Source: Gnetum montanum (taxonomy: Eukaryota; Streptophyta; Gnetopsida; Gnetales; Gnetaceae). Taken from it: 64,000 nt of DNA. Of this stretch, positions 10,170-22,299 are shown piece after piece; position 1 is the stretch's first letter, and each line of letters begins with the position of its first letter. The stretch lies in the NCBI GenBank assembly GCA_015680685.1, contig MNCI01015663.1:1-64000 (forward strand). Direction: 5' to 3'. Both the position numbers and the translations under genes were made by a program. The notes beneath the pieces were generated by a model. The model was not told the origin of the DNA, made no database searches, and saw only the letters and a list, made by a program, of their open reading frames with translations.

Positions 10170-11480
10170 AAAGAAGAGTTCATCAAAAAACTAATCAGAA
10201 AGTGAGCTCTCCTCCTCTTTGTTTTTCCATCACAACCTAAACAAGTGGTCAACAACCATATTCTTAATTTCCTTTTGATCTACCATTGTGAGATTGAATT
10301 CCTTCAAGATCACAATCCACCATATGACACAGGGTCTCACCGTTAATTTTTTCATCAAGAATTGGATTATGTTGTGATCTATGTGCATGAATACCTTGTA
10401 ACCAAGCACATAGTACCTAAATTTCTCCAAGGCATACACCACCACCATCAATTCTTTTTCTATTATGGTGTAGTTAAATTGTGCACCCACAATGTTTTGG
10501 CTTGTGCAATGGATGTAATAATGATGTTTTTGATCATTCCACTATGTGAGCACAAGTCCCAAAGCATAATTTAATATTTCTATCATAATGTGAAATAGTT
10601 TGGATAAATCAGGTGCTCATAGAATTGGAGTTTCTACAAGCTTCTTCTTGAGTTGCTGGAATGCTTTCTCGCATTCCTTAATATAGACAAATGGAGCATC
10701 TTTCTTTATCAACTTTACCAATGATTTAGCAATCTTAGAGAACTTCTCTATGAATTGCTAGTAGTAGCTAATGTCACCATGGAATAACTAGACATCTTTG
10801 ATAATTTCTAGTTGGTGGCTAATTCCTTGGATGATCCTTATATTTTAGGATCTACCTTAATCCTTACTTGTGATATTCTATACCCCAAGATAATGCCCTC
10901 ATGAACCATCAGATTCTCTTTTTCCAATTGAGCCAAAGGTTGGTTTGCACATACCTTTTTAGCAATTGCTCAAGGCAATCTAGGGCTTACTTAAATGTAG
11001 AGCCATAGGTGGAGAAGTTACCCATGAATACTTCCATCCTGCTACCAATCTGCTATTGAAAGATGCTAAGGACAAGGTGTTGGAAGGTTGTAGGGGCATT
11101 GCATAGACCAAATGACATCTTTCTATATGAAAACATTCCCTAGGGACTTGTGAATGTGGTTTTCGCCTAATCCTCTGGCATAATCTGAATTTGGTTATAG
11201 CCACTCTAGCCATCCAGAAAGCTGTAAAGAAATTCCCACAAATGATGTCCACCACCTAGTCCACAAATGACAATGGAAAATGATCTTTTTATGTCACCAT
11301 GTTCAATAGCCTGAAGTCAATACAAATTATCCACTTGCCATCTTTCTTTTGCATAATCACAAGTGGGCTAACCCACTCACTATCCGTAATGGGATAGATG
11401 AACCCCACCTTGAGGAGTTGTTTAATCTCATTCTTGATTATCTACTTTAGTTTGGGATTCAACTGCTACTATGGCTACCT
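10170..11480 (-). pseudogene. Gypsy element A reverse transcriptase and RNase H, broken
   Basis: This degenerate minus-strand RT and RNase H would copy element RNA into DNA. RT text runs from about 11450 (IKQLLKVGFIYPITDSEWVSP, KKDGKW..CIDFRLLN) through the GTFAYRRM-type region, where an in-frame TAG (complement of 11140-11142) replaces a probable Trp. It continues to the catalytic site, which reads FMGNF instead of FMDDF, so both catalytic Asp are lost. RNase H follows (about 10490-10230: FNYTIIEKELMVVVYALEKF, HIDHNIIQFLMKK, ending VVDHLFRL). The FMDDFS-type context and RNase H layout place it in the Athila/Tat branch. It is interrupted on its left by the copia element. Confidence 0.85.
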
Positions 11481-11889
11481 CTTTGGCTTTATGGAAGGAT
11501 TTATATAGATGCAATGCTAGCATATCCTAGGATCAATTCCAGTAAGTTCAAGATATGACCAAGTGAAGGTTGTTGGCCATTTGTTGACCACCTTCAACAA
11601 CTTCTCTTTTTGTTCGGGAGCAAGATTAGCATTGATTATCACTAACTTTCCATTGTTTAAAAAATCATATTCTATATTGATAGGTAGAGTTTTCAACTCT
11701 AGGGATTCCTATTTAAAGCTTTCAATAATTTCCAACTCTCTCCAATTGGTGTCATTAGGTTCATCATTAAAGAATTGGTGATGAACTTGAACCAGTTTAT
11801 CCATGCCCTCAACATGAGCACTTATTAAGTTCTCAATTCATTCCATGTAAAGTGTTGAGCTACTTTTAGGATCAACTATTAGCCACTGG

Positions 11890-12400
11890 GTGCCCTCCTA
11901 TTTTTTGGCTACTACATATAGGCACCTTTGAATTTCAAACACATCTGCACACTGTTTGCATGTTATAATGGATGTACTTTTTTGCACATAGTTGCACCTT
12001 GTATCACTGTATGCAATGCATGGAACTCTCTTCTTCTTCATCCTTCTGAACGCATTTTCCTTGGAAATCTCCAAGGAAAGGTCTTTGGTTCCCAACCATG
12101 CATCAATAGTGCTTAACTAAGCCTTTCCCATGATCAATGGAAAGTTCCCCTTATAATTATCAAAATGGATCACTAGAAAATTAGTAGGATAGGACCACCC
12201 ACAAATAGTGGTTACAATGTCCTCCACCAGTTCCAAAGGAATAGTGATGGATTGGTCTACCAACTCAAGACAAATGTTACTCTTCTTGAGTAGAGGCAGG
12301 TTCCAAGCTTTGTACATCTCATGAGAAATTATATTTACACCAAAACTTGAGTCCAAAAGATCTTTGCAAGGCTTATTCCTAGTGATCTACAAATAGATAA
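11890..12400 (-). pseudogene. Gypsy element A aspartic protease region, broken
   Basis: A comparatively long open piece reads LLDSSFGVNIISHEMYKAW, LELVDQSITIPLELVEDIV and IMGKAWLSTIDAW. This is the retropepsin-like pattern of Athila/Tat elements, with the active-site triad written DSS. In a live element this enzyme would cut the Gag-Pol polyprotein. The segment lies between gag and RT in the correct order. D2 (59980-60405) and C (32793-33260) carry the same domain. Confidence 0.75.
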
Positions 12401-13089
12401 GGGGACTCCTAGGATTAGATCTTTTCCTTATAAGGTGGCCATCCTTAATCCAATTAGTTATCACATGGGTCAACATAATGGTATGCACTTTTGGAGGTGT
12501 TTGGTTTGAAGGGGACTCGAACATAGTGCAAGTAGAGGATGAGGGAGCAGTAGGGCTATCAACTAAATAAGTCTATGAGGGCTTTGTAGGACTGTTGGTC
12601 TCAAAGAATGGTCTTTTCTAGGATTTATTTTCCAAACCACTCTACTAATGAGCTAGCTATAAGTTAATAGCCCTGGTTGATTACATTGCTATGGCTAGGT
12701 TGGAATTTCACCCTGCATTGATGAAGCAAGTGGTAATTAGATTATGGATGGATGGACATGTGTAGAAGTATGAGAAGGATATGAGAAAATGGGTATTCCC
12801 ATCTTGGAGATTAGACTTTGCAATACTCAAGAGGATAGCAATGATGTTGGAATGAAGCATGACTAGAAGAGTCATGCAGAGAAATGGACTATTGAACATA
12901 GTATACATATGGATCTAGTTATTAGTAAAGGTACTATTTCCTTGGTGGTGGCATCCCCTATGATTGTGGGTACTACCACTAATGGTACTACTCATAAGGC
13001 TATAGTGGAGCTTCAATTGGATAATAGAATTGTTGTTGGTGGAACTGCCTTGGGCTGCCTTCAAGATAAGGCAAGCTTTTAGGTGCTTT

Positions 13090-15034
13090 CCTTCTTGCCA
13101 GTCTAAGATTTAGAGCATACACCTTAGATTCCTATAAGTGTGACACAATAGGACAACATCCCTTAGGATGTTCATATTGGTAGATGTCACATCCATCATC
13201 ATCATCTATTTTAGATTCCACAACCTCCTCTGCTATTGTACCCTTGCCCTTAATCCTTTGATGGGCATGTTCAACTTCCTTCCTTCTCCTACAATCACAA
13301 TCACTACTTTGCTCTTTGGATTTCTCTACTATTTTCAAAATGGTTTGAAAATTTTCATTTAAAGAGTCTTACATTTTATCTATCATAGCCAAAATTTCAA
13401 AAATAGCCTTCTAAATTGATAATGTCTTTTGTTGCACCACCTCATCAAGTGGTGCCTCCTCCTCATTATTACAAAACTAGGCTTCCCTTTTCTGATGGAA
13501 GGGTCCTAGTTATACTCCTCAGCATTTTTTCTTTTTCTCAACTCTTCTTCTTCTTTAGCAAATTGCTCTATGAGCCTTTGAATCTAATGAGCTCTAAGTT
13601 TTGAAAGTCTTCCTTAGGCATAGACCCCAAGAGTTCTCCATGTTTCTATTTGGAGTCCATATATGATATGGCAAAGCTACTCTCTTTGAGAATAACCATG
13701 GTTGGGACATTAATGCAAAAGGGAATAGTACCTACCCATGATTGCGTCCAAGGGTTCATGTGTTCCTTATTTCCAACCTTATATCTCCTTTCTCAAGTTG
13801 GACACTCGAGAGTACATCTAACACTTATTGTTGAATATCTCAAGCATCATACTTCATCTATAGATTGATTGAGGATCCAAGTACTAATACCAGCCTTCAA
13901 CTTCTTTTATGAGTGTTCTTGGGAATAGATTTAATTTCTACCATTCATTCTCCATGTTTTGTAAGGCATAGGCATCATGAAAGGCTTAAGGATGGTTTTG
14001 TATATCTTATTTATATCTTCCTTCAAACATGGGGATATTGTTCATATGCAACTACTTTATTTTATTATCTTTCACATGCCTTGTTGAAATTTTCATTACC
14101 TCTGAGATGTTCAACATATTTCGAGTTGCAACTAAAGGCTCATCATAGTCATGGCCTCTGCAATGGCGATGATACATATGATGTCCTCTACTATCCCTTC
14201 TTTCATGATGGAAGGCCTCCCTTAATTGCCCATGCCCCTACTCTCAATTAGCTAGGTGGGCCCTATAATCATCTCTATCCTATTGATCACCTCTATCATG
14301 GTCACATCCTCTATGACTTTGGTCGAAGCTAGAGGAGGAAGAAGAGGATGAAGAAGGTAAAGATGAAGGAGGACTAGCACCACCATGATGCCTAGCATCC
14401 CCTATTCGATGGTCATAGCCATGATCATCATCATGATTCTTGTCCTCATCCCTACCATGACTTCCATCTTTGCATCCCCCATGATCATGAAACTCATTCT
14501 TGCCTAAACCAAGATTATTTATAGTGGACTATAAATTCTAGTTCAAGCCCCCTTTTTCAAAACCAAGGGAAGGAGAGTTAGTGAATTGAGAACCCCCAGA
14601 GAAGGAATCCTCACTGTCTTTCTGGTCCAGTAGGAAGAAGCAGTTATTAAACCGTTTTCTCTTTAAAGCTTCATAGCAGCTCTACTATTGCTAATCTCTT
14701 TTGTGTTGCGCCCCAATGGGATGGTAATCCCAGAGTCATGATCATACAAAATGTATTGAACATGGAGCCCCTGGATGCCCAAACTCATAAGAGTTTTGAG
14801 TAGCATAGCAGGAACTGATCAATTGGGTGGCAACATAATGTTACCCTCCATGTCCCATCAATGCATCTATTCATCCTGATGGAGGATGAAGGTGAAGTCT
14901 AATACATACTCATCAGGATGAGTATATACCACTTTGCATTGTTGGGGCACTCATTGATTTGATCATTCAATTCTTAATTGATTAGATGTATGCACAAACT
15001 TCAGCAAAGAATCATCCCTATTAGAAGAAGACAT
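13090..15034 (-). pseudogene. Gypsy element A gag, broken
   Basis: The start codon is the ATG at 15034-15032 (minus), followed by MSSSNRDDSLLKF. About 130 bp separate it from the primer-binding site. The family signature VVYTHPDEYVLDFTFILHQ follows at about 14940-14880, then an in-frame TAG (complement of 14867-14869) at a codon that is Gln in D1. The middle part is badly decayed. The C-terminal knuckle CDIYQYEHPKGC (13191-13156) has Tyr for the second Cys and the unusual CX2CX3HX3C spacing seen in all four copies. Confidence 0.75.
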
Positions 15035-15166
15035 TTTCAATTAGAAGAAAATAATAGTGTGATTTTAATATTATTATTACTAAGAATGATTACAACTTTA
15101 AGGTTCATTCCAATGATGTTGAATAATTTTCACTAAGTCCTAAATAACACACGTAGCTAGCTAAAG

Positions 15167-15184
15167 TCCCTAGCAACGACACCA
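15167..15184 (-). other. Gypsy primer-binding site (tRNA-Asp type)
   Basis: The minus strand reads TGGTGTCGTTGCTAGGGA one base after the LTR. It differs from TGGCGCCGTTGCCGGGGA, the complement of the plant tRNA-Asp 3' end, by four changes, all of them C to T or G to A transitions. tRNA-Asp priming is common in Athila-type elements. Confidence 0.75.
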
Positions 15185-15185
15185 A

Positions 15186-16058
15186 TGATGAGAAACAAAT
15201 ATATCTTATGTCCAACCATATGAATCACTAGTATCCATTAATCAATTTGGTCAAATTCCACAATCTTTAAGTTTGTAAGTACACTAGTTCTAGGAGGTGA
15301 ATCTAACCATTGCAATCATTGTCTTCCTAGTTCCACTTGTGACATGCAAGTGTATGGTTAAGTGTAACTAAGGCATATGATTTTTAGCATTTTTATCTTT
15401 TATGATTTAAGTTTCCTAAGAGTAAGAATAAAGTAAATAAATGTTTAACTAATCTAATAACTAGATAATATTTAACTAATTGTAACATAAGCATCCATTC
15501 CCACTTTTCGTACACATCCTAAACACATTATATCGCTACTGAGCTACCAACCATTAAGCGCTACCAAGATTACCAAGCGTTAAACGTATGCTCGAAGTGA
15601 TCATACTTATGTATGCTATTTAATTGATATTAATTAATTACGTAAATACATTAAAGTAAATTACATGAATATTAAATGCTTAAGGAAACAATTAATCTAG
15701 TCCAAGTGATGTAAGGTTTGATCACAAAAGCTCATCTTTATTGTCATTCACATTGAGGTGCTCAAGCAAATTAGTGCTCAAATAAAGATCTATACGCTTC
15801 TTTGACTCTTGGTGTAGGCACTAAGAAACTATTCTAACCATTGAAAGGAAAAACCATAAGAGCTTCACTAAAACTATGAAAAGATTTCCATAAATGTGGT
15901 AGGTAGGCATACATTTATAGGTAAAAATAGAGGACCATGTCAACAAGTACATGTTAATGCAACAAACCCCATGTCAATGGGATCACATCGATGAGATCCC
16001 ATCAATGGGGTCATGTTGACAGCATGCTATCGACATGGCCCAATAATGCAACTCATCA
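15186..16058 (-). repeat. 5' LTR of gypsy element A
   Basis: This LTR is 873 bp long, TGATGAG...CAACTCATCA in plus-strand view. It contains the family blocks around TACCAAGCGTTAAACGTATGCTCGAAGTGATC (15570 onwards) and a short CAATGGGATC/GATGAGATCCCATC array in the U3 (15970-16030). It is followed by its primer site on the left. On the right it cuts directly into the CCR4-like pseudogene. Confidence 0.85.
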
Positions 16059-16063
16059 TCCAC

Positions 16064-17045
16064 ACATCTTAATAGAGTTACAAGATTTGGATGCTAATTT
16101 TTTATGCGTACAAGAAGTTTTTCCATGGGAGTTTTTATATCAATTTCAACTAGACTTGGAAAAGATGAGATACAAAGGTATTTTCAAGCAAAAAGGTTCT
16201 TATGGAAGTTCTTCTTTCAAGCTATATAGATTAGCCTATTACAGAAATCACAACATGAATGGTTGTGCAATCTTTTATAAAGAAGCAAGTTTGAATTAGT
16301 AAAATTGTTTGAATGGAATTTAGAAAATATGATTTTTGAAATTTCAAAAATTCAAATCATGGGAAAGAAAGAACAATAAAGATTTCAAAAAAATCACATA
16401 GCCTTGGCAATGATTCTAAAAGTCAATCTATTAGGAAGATGTGTATGCATGATTAACATACATTTAATTACCAAACCAACATGTTAAGATGTTAGTCTAT
16501 GTCAAGGAGCATACTTGATTAAGCAAATAGAAGAAATCTTGAAGAATAAGTTATTTCTGAGTTATACAAATCTAGTTCAATTTATTCCTTGTGGAGACTT
16601 CAATGCTAAAGTTGGAAGTAGTGTTTATTAATTCTTAAAATATGAATGTATAAAATAATCCTTGGAAGATGAACTTGATTTGTAGAAGATGTTTCCATTA
16701 ATTCAACATACAATTCCATTAGCCAATGCATATTCTACTTACTTAAAATCTTCAATAGATAAATTAGATCCCAAAATTTAGAAACAAATGATCTTGATGG
16801 ATATTATTCACTAAGAACCACAGTTTACCAATTACTCTACTATGATTAATGAGGATGGATCAACAACATTCTTCATTGATACTTTGGATTATATTTGGTA
16901 CAACAATCGATTCTTCCAAGTTACCAAGTTATTAGAGTTAATTTCTAAAGAAGAAGTTGACAAGAGTCAAGATCAAGCCTTTCCATCCTAAACAAGACCA
17001 TCCAATCATATACCACTAATGGCAGAATTACAGTTACTCCCATCA
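16064..17045 (+). pseudogene. CCR4-like deadenylase pseudogene, 5'-truncated
   Basis: Plus-strand text follows the exonuclease-endonuclease-phosphatase fold of CCR4-type poly(A) deadenylases, which shorten mRNA tails in the CCR4-NOT complex. Blocks in order are DLDANFLCVQEV (catalytic Glu region, about 16088), GCAIFYKEASL (16263), INIHLITKP (about 16455), FIPCGDFNAKVGS (about 16578-16620), TLDYIWYNN (about 16880) and SNHIPLMAEL near 17005. In the last, the usual Asp of SDH reads Asn. Internal stops and frameshifts are frequent and no introns are apparent, which suggests a retrocopy. The N-terminal half is missing at the LTR boundary. LINE endonucleases share the fold, but GCAIFYK and LDYI favour CCR4. 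Confidence 0.65.
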
Positions 17046-17474
17046 GTTCATAAGGTTGATCAAGATTAGGAAGTATCTCACACTTACTTTCACTCATAAT
17101 CTTATTATTATCTTCATTATTTAATTATTTAAATATCTAAGGCAATGCAAGTTGGGAATAAAGGATTTTCTCTTTCACTTGGTTACCACATACACGTTAC
17201 ACTTTGTATGACCCTAGTTAAAACTAGCAATTGGTGGTTGGTAGATTTTTAATTCATATCTTGTCATTATCTTTAAAAAAATAAAGTAAGTATTAAGAAA
17301 GTAATATTTAATTTTCCATATATTTTTCTCACATATATTTTGTTTTCAAAATAAGTAAGAAACAACTTCAAATTCAAAGGAGAAATCAAATTATTGGAAC
17401 ACAGGATCATGAAAGATGCATGGAGGCTAGAAAGAGATTGTGAACATGGACTCATTTGATGACAAATGAAACCT
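17046..17474 (+). other. No gene recognised
   Basis: This is AT-rich sequence downstream of the CCR4-like pseudogene. A short plus-strand frame near 17395-17475 (KDAWRLERDCEHG) could be the tail of an unidentified element. Nothing else can be supported. Confidence 0.3.
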
Positions 17475-17985
17475 AAGGGGGGTATATTATCACATCCCTA
17501 GTTTCAAATGATGCTACTACCTAATGAAGATGGTGTCTCTTCATAACAAGTGTTATTGTTATCTTGACAAGACCCAAAAGTTTAGTTGTAATTAAGACCC
17601 AAATGGGTGCATTGTGATAATGGAAATGTATCTTGAGGTAACCTTTAAGGCTTTGACCTAAGGCATTTATACCTGGGCTTAGAGGTCATGCCAAGCATGG
17701 ACTGGTGAAGCTAGTACAAGTAAGTCACAGGAGCTGGGTGAAGTGGGACAGGAGGTGGATTAGCCATCCTTTCTAGCAATAGTAGGTCTATCAGTGGTGG
17801 TAGTGCTAAATTGCCTCTAAGGGATAGATGTAAAAGGAAGAAAACCCCAAGGAACACTCTCAGAGCATGATCTAGATACACCATTCTATATTAATAAAGC
17901 ATTATTTTCTTTCTCTTTCTATATTTTCCCTATTATTTCCTTTACACATAATTTCAAATGTTACATATATTTGATGTTTGATATA
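17475..17985 (+). repeat. Possible LTR or element 3' end
   Basis: It begins at a purine run followed by TATATTATCACATCCC (AAGGGGGG|TATATT). It contains non-coding, moderately GC-rich sequence and an AATAAAGC poly(A)-like signal near 17892, followed by a T-rich stretch. The layout resembles a polypurine tract plus a plus-strand LTR, but no second copy or TG...CA termini were established. The copia RT of B1 stops just to the right. Confidence 0.3.
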
Positions 17986-17999
17986 TTGTCTTCTTATGC

Positions 18000-19720
18000 A
18001 TAATGTCTAATATAATGTATATTTGATGTTTTCCATGACATTCAAGAATGGGATGTCATACATTTTTTGAACCTTGAGATCTTTATATGCTACTTTGGAG
18101 AAAATATACTTAATGGTTTCAAATCTAGCCATTAGTGCAAAGATTTATTTATAACCAATGTGTTTCTTTTTTTTGAATCTTCTTGCCACAAGTCTTAATT
18201 TTTGTGTTGTGAATTCTCCTTTATCATTGTACTTTATTTTATATAGCTACTTGCAATCAATAATCATTTTATCTTTCAATTTATCCATTGATTTCCATGT
18301 ATTATTTCTTAGGATGGCATTGCACTCTTTGTCCATGGATTCTTTCTAGACTTTCAATTTCATGGCTTCATTGACATCGGTTGGTTCACTTAAGACTATT
18401 GAATATGTAATATTTGTAATATTGTGAGATCTTGTAGTTCTTCTTTCAAAATTTGTGCCTAGAAATTGAGTGCAAGTATGGCCTCTTTGAATCCAAGGTT
18501 TTAAACTTTGATATGTGTCTAAATTCTCTTACTATTTGAAAAACCATGTGTACCAAACTTTGCTTCATCAAATATAACATCTCTTGAAACATATCATTTC
18601 TAATTTATTGGGTCATAGCATCTATATCCACTAGGGTAAGAATCATAACCAAGAAAGATGCATTTCTTTCCTCTATCCTCAAGTTTGTCAATGATTCTAC
18701 TATATAGAAGTTCATAAGGAGATTAGTCTTTATTAATTTTGATGATCATTTGATTAGAAATGTAACAAGTTATGACATTCATACTTCAATATTAGTTAGG
18801 TAGTATGGCATGCTTTAGTTAGCACTGTGTCTTGTATTATTCTATTTTTTCTTTAGCTACTCTATTTGATTACAAACTATATTCACATCTAGTCTAATGA
18901 AAGATATCATTTTCTTTATAAAACATATCAAGTTCTTTATTTATGAATTTACCTCCTTTATCTCATTTAATAGCCTTAATCTTAACATTCATTGAATTTT
19001 CACTTAGTTTATGGAAAGTTTCAAAGTATTTAATTTCTTCATCCTTTTTCTTTAGATTATAAGTCCAAGTGTATCTTGAGTAGTCATCTACTATGACCAT
19101 GAAATAATTTTTTCCTTCTTATTAAAACAATGGACATTGGCCCAATTAGATCCATGTGTAGAAGATCAAATGGTTTTTTTCTTTTTTATCATGTGAGAGT
19201 TATGAGGAGAATTGATTTGCTTTCCTTATATGCAAGTCTTACATTTATCATAAAGAATATCTAAAATTTTTATTCCTATAGCTTTTTTCTATTTCATCAT
19301 TGTTTCAATTTTGTAAGAGGAGGTGTGACCAAGCCTACCATGCCATAGTCTGGACTTGCTAAAATCTTCATTTTTCTTTGGAATTTGATTGGCTTTTTTT
19401 GTAAGAACATGATTTTATTTTATGTTATTAGTAGTATGGTTTCTTATGATGTCTCCTTTTTCATTGAGATAGTCACATTCAACATAATATATTTTGTTAT
19501 TAAAGGCTTTGGTTTTCATGCTTCTTTCACCATTGGGTTTGTTGATAATGCAAAAATTTCTCTTAAAACTGATACTATTTTCTCCATTAGAGACTTGTCC
19601 AACAAATATGAGAGGGTTGAAAAGATTAGGAATATAATACACATTGGAAATCATGAAATTTTGTTCATTATTGAATTTAACTATACAATCTTATATTCCT
19701 TCTATGACTAAGTATTTTCC
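18000..19720 (-). pseudogene. Copia B1 integrase and truncated reverse transcriptase
   Basis: Minus-strand decayed pol. A GAG-pre-integrase block (19654-19415: ISNVYYIPNLFNPLIFVGQV, then IYYVECDYL) is followed by LWHGRLGHTSSYKIE (about 19330) with a C-x2-C piece (KCKTCIQ-like). Next come integrase LLHMDLIGPMSIV (about 19165) and the C-terminal CIFLGYDSYPSGYRCYDP (about 18660), VSRDVIFDEAKFGTHGF. RT opens at about 18340 (KECNAILRNNTWKSMDKL) and reads FETIKYIFSKVAYKDLKVQK..FLN, where the homology ends near 18020. The RT catalytic core and RNase H are absent. The order is Ty1/copia (integrase before RT). Confidence 0.8.
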
Positions 19721-20975
19721 ATCTTCAATTTTGATGCTACCAAGACTATTGTTTGTTTCATAATTTAGAAGATAATTTTTGAGGGTGTCATTTCATTGGA
19801 GCACCTACTATCTACAATCTATGAATCTTATTTTATTTATTTAATTGAATTGAAGTATGCATAATTACCTAGCTCTTTTTCCTGAGTATTCTTTTAAGAT
19901 GATGAGTGTTATCATGTTCTATTTATAAAGTTTATTCATGTATTGTTTCAAAATCAATTCTAGTCCAACATTAGTTGATGATATGATCTTTTCTTATATA
20001 GAAGTTGAAATATGGTACTAAGTCTTAACCCTATATTTATTTTCTAGATTAATACCATCTACCTCTTCCTCTAGCTAAACCTCTTTCTCTTCATCTTATA
20101 TTTTGATCACCATTTTCTTCTAAGTTTCTTTCTTGATCTCTAGTATGATAATTAAATCTTCCTCTTCCTCTAAATCTTCCTTGCCTACCTCTTTGTCTTT
20201 TGTTAGCTATCTAGAATTGATTATCTACACTAGATTTTTTATTACTCTTTGTAATATACAGGGTTCTAACTTGAGCAACTAATTCATTGAGACTAAGCAT
20301 GTTGAGGTCCTTTGAAAGAGTAATGCTTTTCATCATGTTTTCAAATCTTGGACCTATGTAGAAAGCTTGAATAACTTTTTGAACATTTTTCTTGTTGGTA
20401 TATCTACAAACATATTCATCCTTTTTTTTTCTTTTTTCTTTTTTTTTCTTTTTTTTTCTTTTTTTCTTTTTTTTGAGCTATCATACATTCTAATAAAGAC
20501 ATCTTTGACACTTTCATTTCTTTTAATTTTCAAGATATCAAATTTTTATTTGTAGATTAGTTGCTATAATTATTGATTTTTTAAGCTTTCATTGTATTTT
20601 AATTAGAGATTATCCCACACTTCTTAGACAGAAGTATAAAGACTATATCTTTTAGAAATAACTTATGAGACACTAGTCAGTAGCATCATGAAAGCCAAAT
20701 TATTATTCTTCTTCTTTGTTTCATATTTTTTGATTTGAAATCTAGTGAAATTTTTAAAATCATGAATGAATTTAAAACTTATTTTAACTATTTTCTAATA
20801 GTCATTATGTTTAAGGATTTCTTTCCATAGGCTAAAATCTTGAGAGCCATCAAAGATGATGAAGCATCTAGCTTTGTCTTATGTTCTTATTGTTGTAGGT
20901 GAACCTAGTGCTTAAAAACCAAGAGAAGGAATTTTAGGTAGTAAAAGAATTGCTTGGTTATCTTGACATCATAAA
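19721..20975 (-). pseudogene. Copia B1 gag and protease region, broken
   Basis: A degenerate gag occupies about 20930-20200, with text such as MLHHL..KILAYGKKSLN and a basic RGRGRFNYHTRDQE patch near 20190, which would serve nucleic-acid binding. A lysine-rich tract here is encoded by the pyrimidine-rich repeat at 20420-20474. The protease signature is too decayed to place. It starts almost directly at the LTR, with neither primer site nor leader, so LTR and coding part may have been joined by deletion or may be from different elements. Confidence 0.55.
20420..20474. repeat. Low-complexity T/C tract
   Basis: Runs of seven to nine T separated by single C. It is probably an expanded lysine-coding (AAG/AAA) tract of the minus-strand gag. 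Confidence 0.9.
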
Positions 20976-20980
20976 GAATC

Positions 20981-21966
20981 TAAGGATTGAGAACTTATAA
21001 GTGGGGTTGAATAATTTCCTAATTGAAATTTCACCTGCCATACAAAAATACCAAATTTTACATGGTTTCCCAACTTGTGTACATCCACATTTGGATAGTA
21101 GAATTTGTGCACATCTCCATACTTTGTTTCTCAATAAAATGTAATTTGAAGGGCACCATAGCCTATACAAGCTATGAGCTTCATATCGGAGTGTTTTATC
21201 ACTATGAAACCACTCAACCCTGCAAGGTCCCAACAAGCTCAATATGGATGCCTTCTCACAAGAAGCACATCAACCCCACAAGGAAATAAGAAAGAGAGAA
21301 AGAAATAAGAAAAGAATGTAACTAAATTTAAAAGTCCTTGTAGTTGAAGCTCAATACAACATACAATCAAGCAAATGATGTTACAATGAAGAAAAAGAAT
21401 ATAATAGTATAGAATGAACAATTAGGAGCTTGAATGTGAATAGTGCTTGCACAATTCCCAAGATTTTGGTATCTTCTTATAGCCTCAACATTTTTGAAAA
21501 TTCCTTGGAATTCATGCAACAGCTACCAAATCGCTAGTGTAGATGTCTCCTTTGAAGTTGGGACATCTACCTAAGATTGATCTCAATTCAGGAGAGATGC
21601 CTCACTGGAAAATGGTACATTTTCTATGGAATGTCTCTAGGGAGATATTTACTCTCAGATAGAGATGTCTACTATTTTTAGGAGACATCTCCTTAATTTT
21701 TTAGCTTTTTCTTCTGAGGATTTCTCCTATCAATTTACCTTCTTTCTAGTCCTTGGAGCATCTTCATTTTATTTGAAGCCCTGATTTTCATCCATGCCCT
21801 CAACTTGCCCATGTAGTCTTCATTTTGACATCTCATTGTAGATCTCATTTCCTTGAGTTCTCATATCTCATTGTGGAATCCTTATCCATGTTCTACAAAT
21901 ACATTATCCACAACAAACATTCTATGTTCATTATTTTCCTTAAGATTTTGACATACCAAAAGGTCA
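20981..21966 (-). repeat. Copia-type LTR adjoining B1
   Basis: This LTR is 986 bp, TAAGGATTGAG...GACATACCAAAAGGTCA in plus-strand view, clearly homologous to 38310-39395 (for example AACCACTCAACCC.GCAAGGTCCCAACAAG). It has one copy of the approximately 115-bp segment that is duplicated in the other three LTRs of this family. It carries the AGACATCT-type word array at about 21540-21690. No primer site is found on its left side. Confidence 0.75.
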
Positions 21967-22299
21967 AAAATCTTCTCCTTTTTGGTGATCTCTAAAACTT
22001 AAGAAAATGGATGATAAATATAAAATTTAAATGACAATAAACAATAGAAATACTTATGACATATAAATTCCAATGGCATCCAAAGAAAATTACAAAGGTA
22101 AAACATAAGAAATCAAGCCAATAAGTTTAAGACAAAACTAGATATTTCCACAAACTATCCAAAGGCCAACCTATCTATATAGCATAATAGATAAATACAA
22201 AAAGGCATAGATTTCACAAGCATTTATTCATACACATACATACTATCACTCCACAATGTACAAATATACTGTTCAATTCTCCCCCTTTTTGAACATCAC

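Noticed and set aside
10362-10574. Plus-strand open frame over RNase H
   Set aside because: Antisense shadow of the element A RNase H.
13913-14251. 112-codon plus-strand frame
   Set aside because: Antisense of the decayed element A gag.
20367-20555. Phe-rich 'membrane' protein on the plus strand
   Set aside because: Produced by the T/C low-complexity tract antisense to copia gag.
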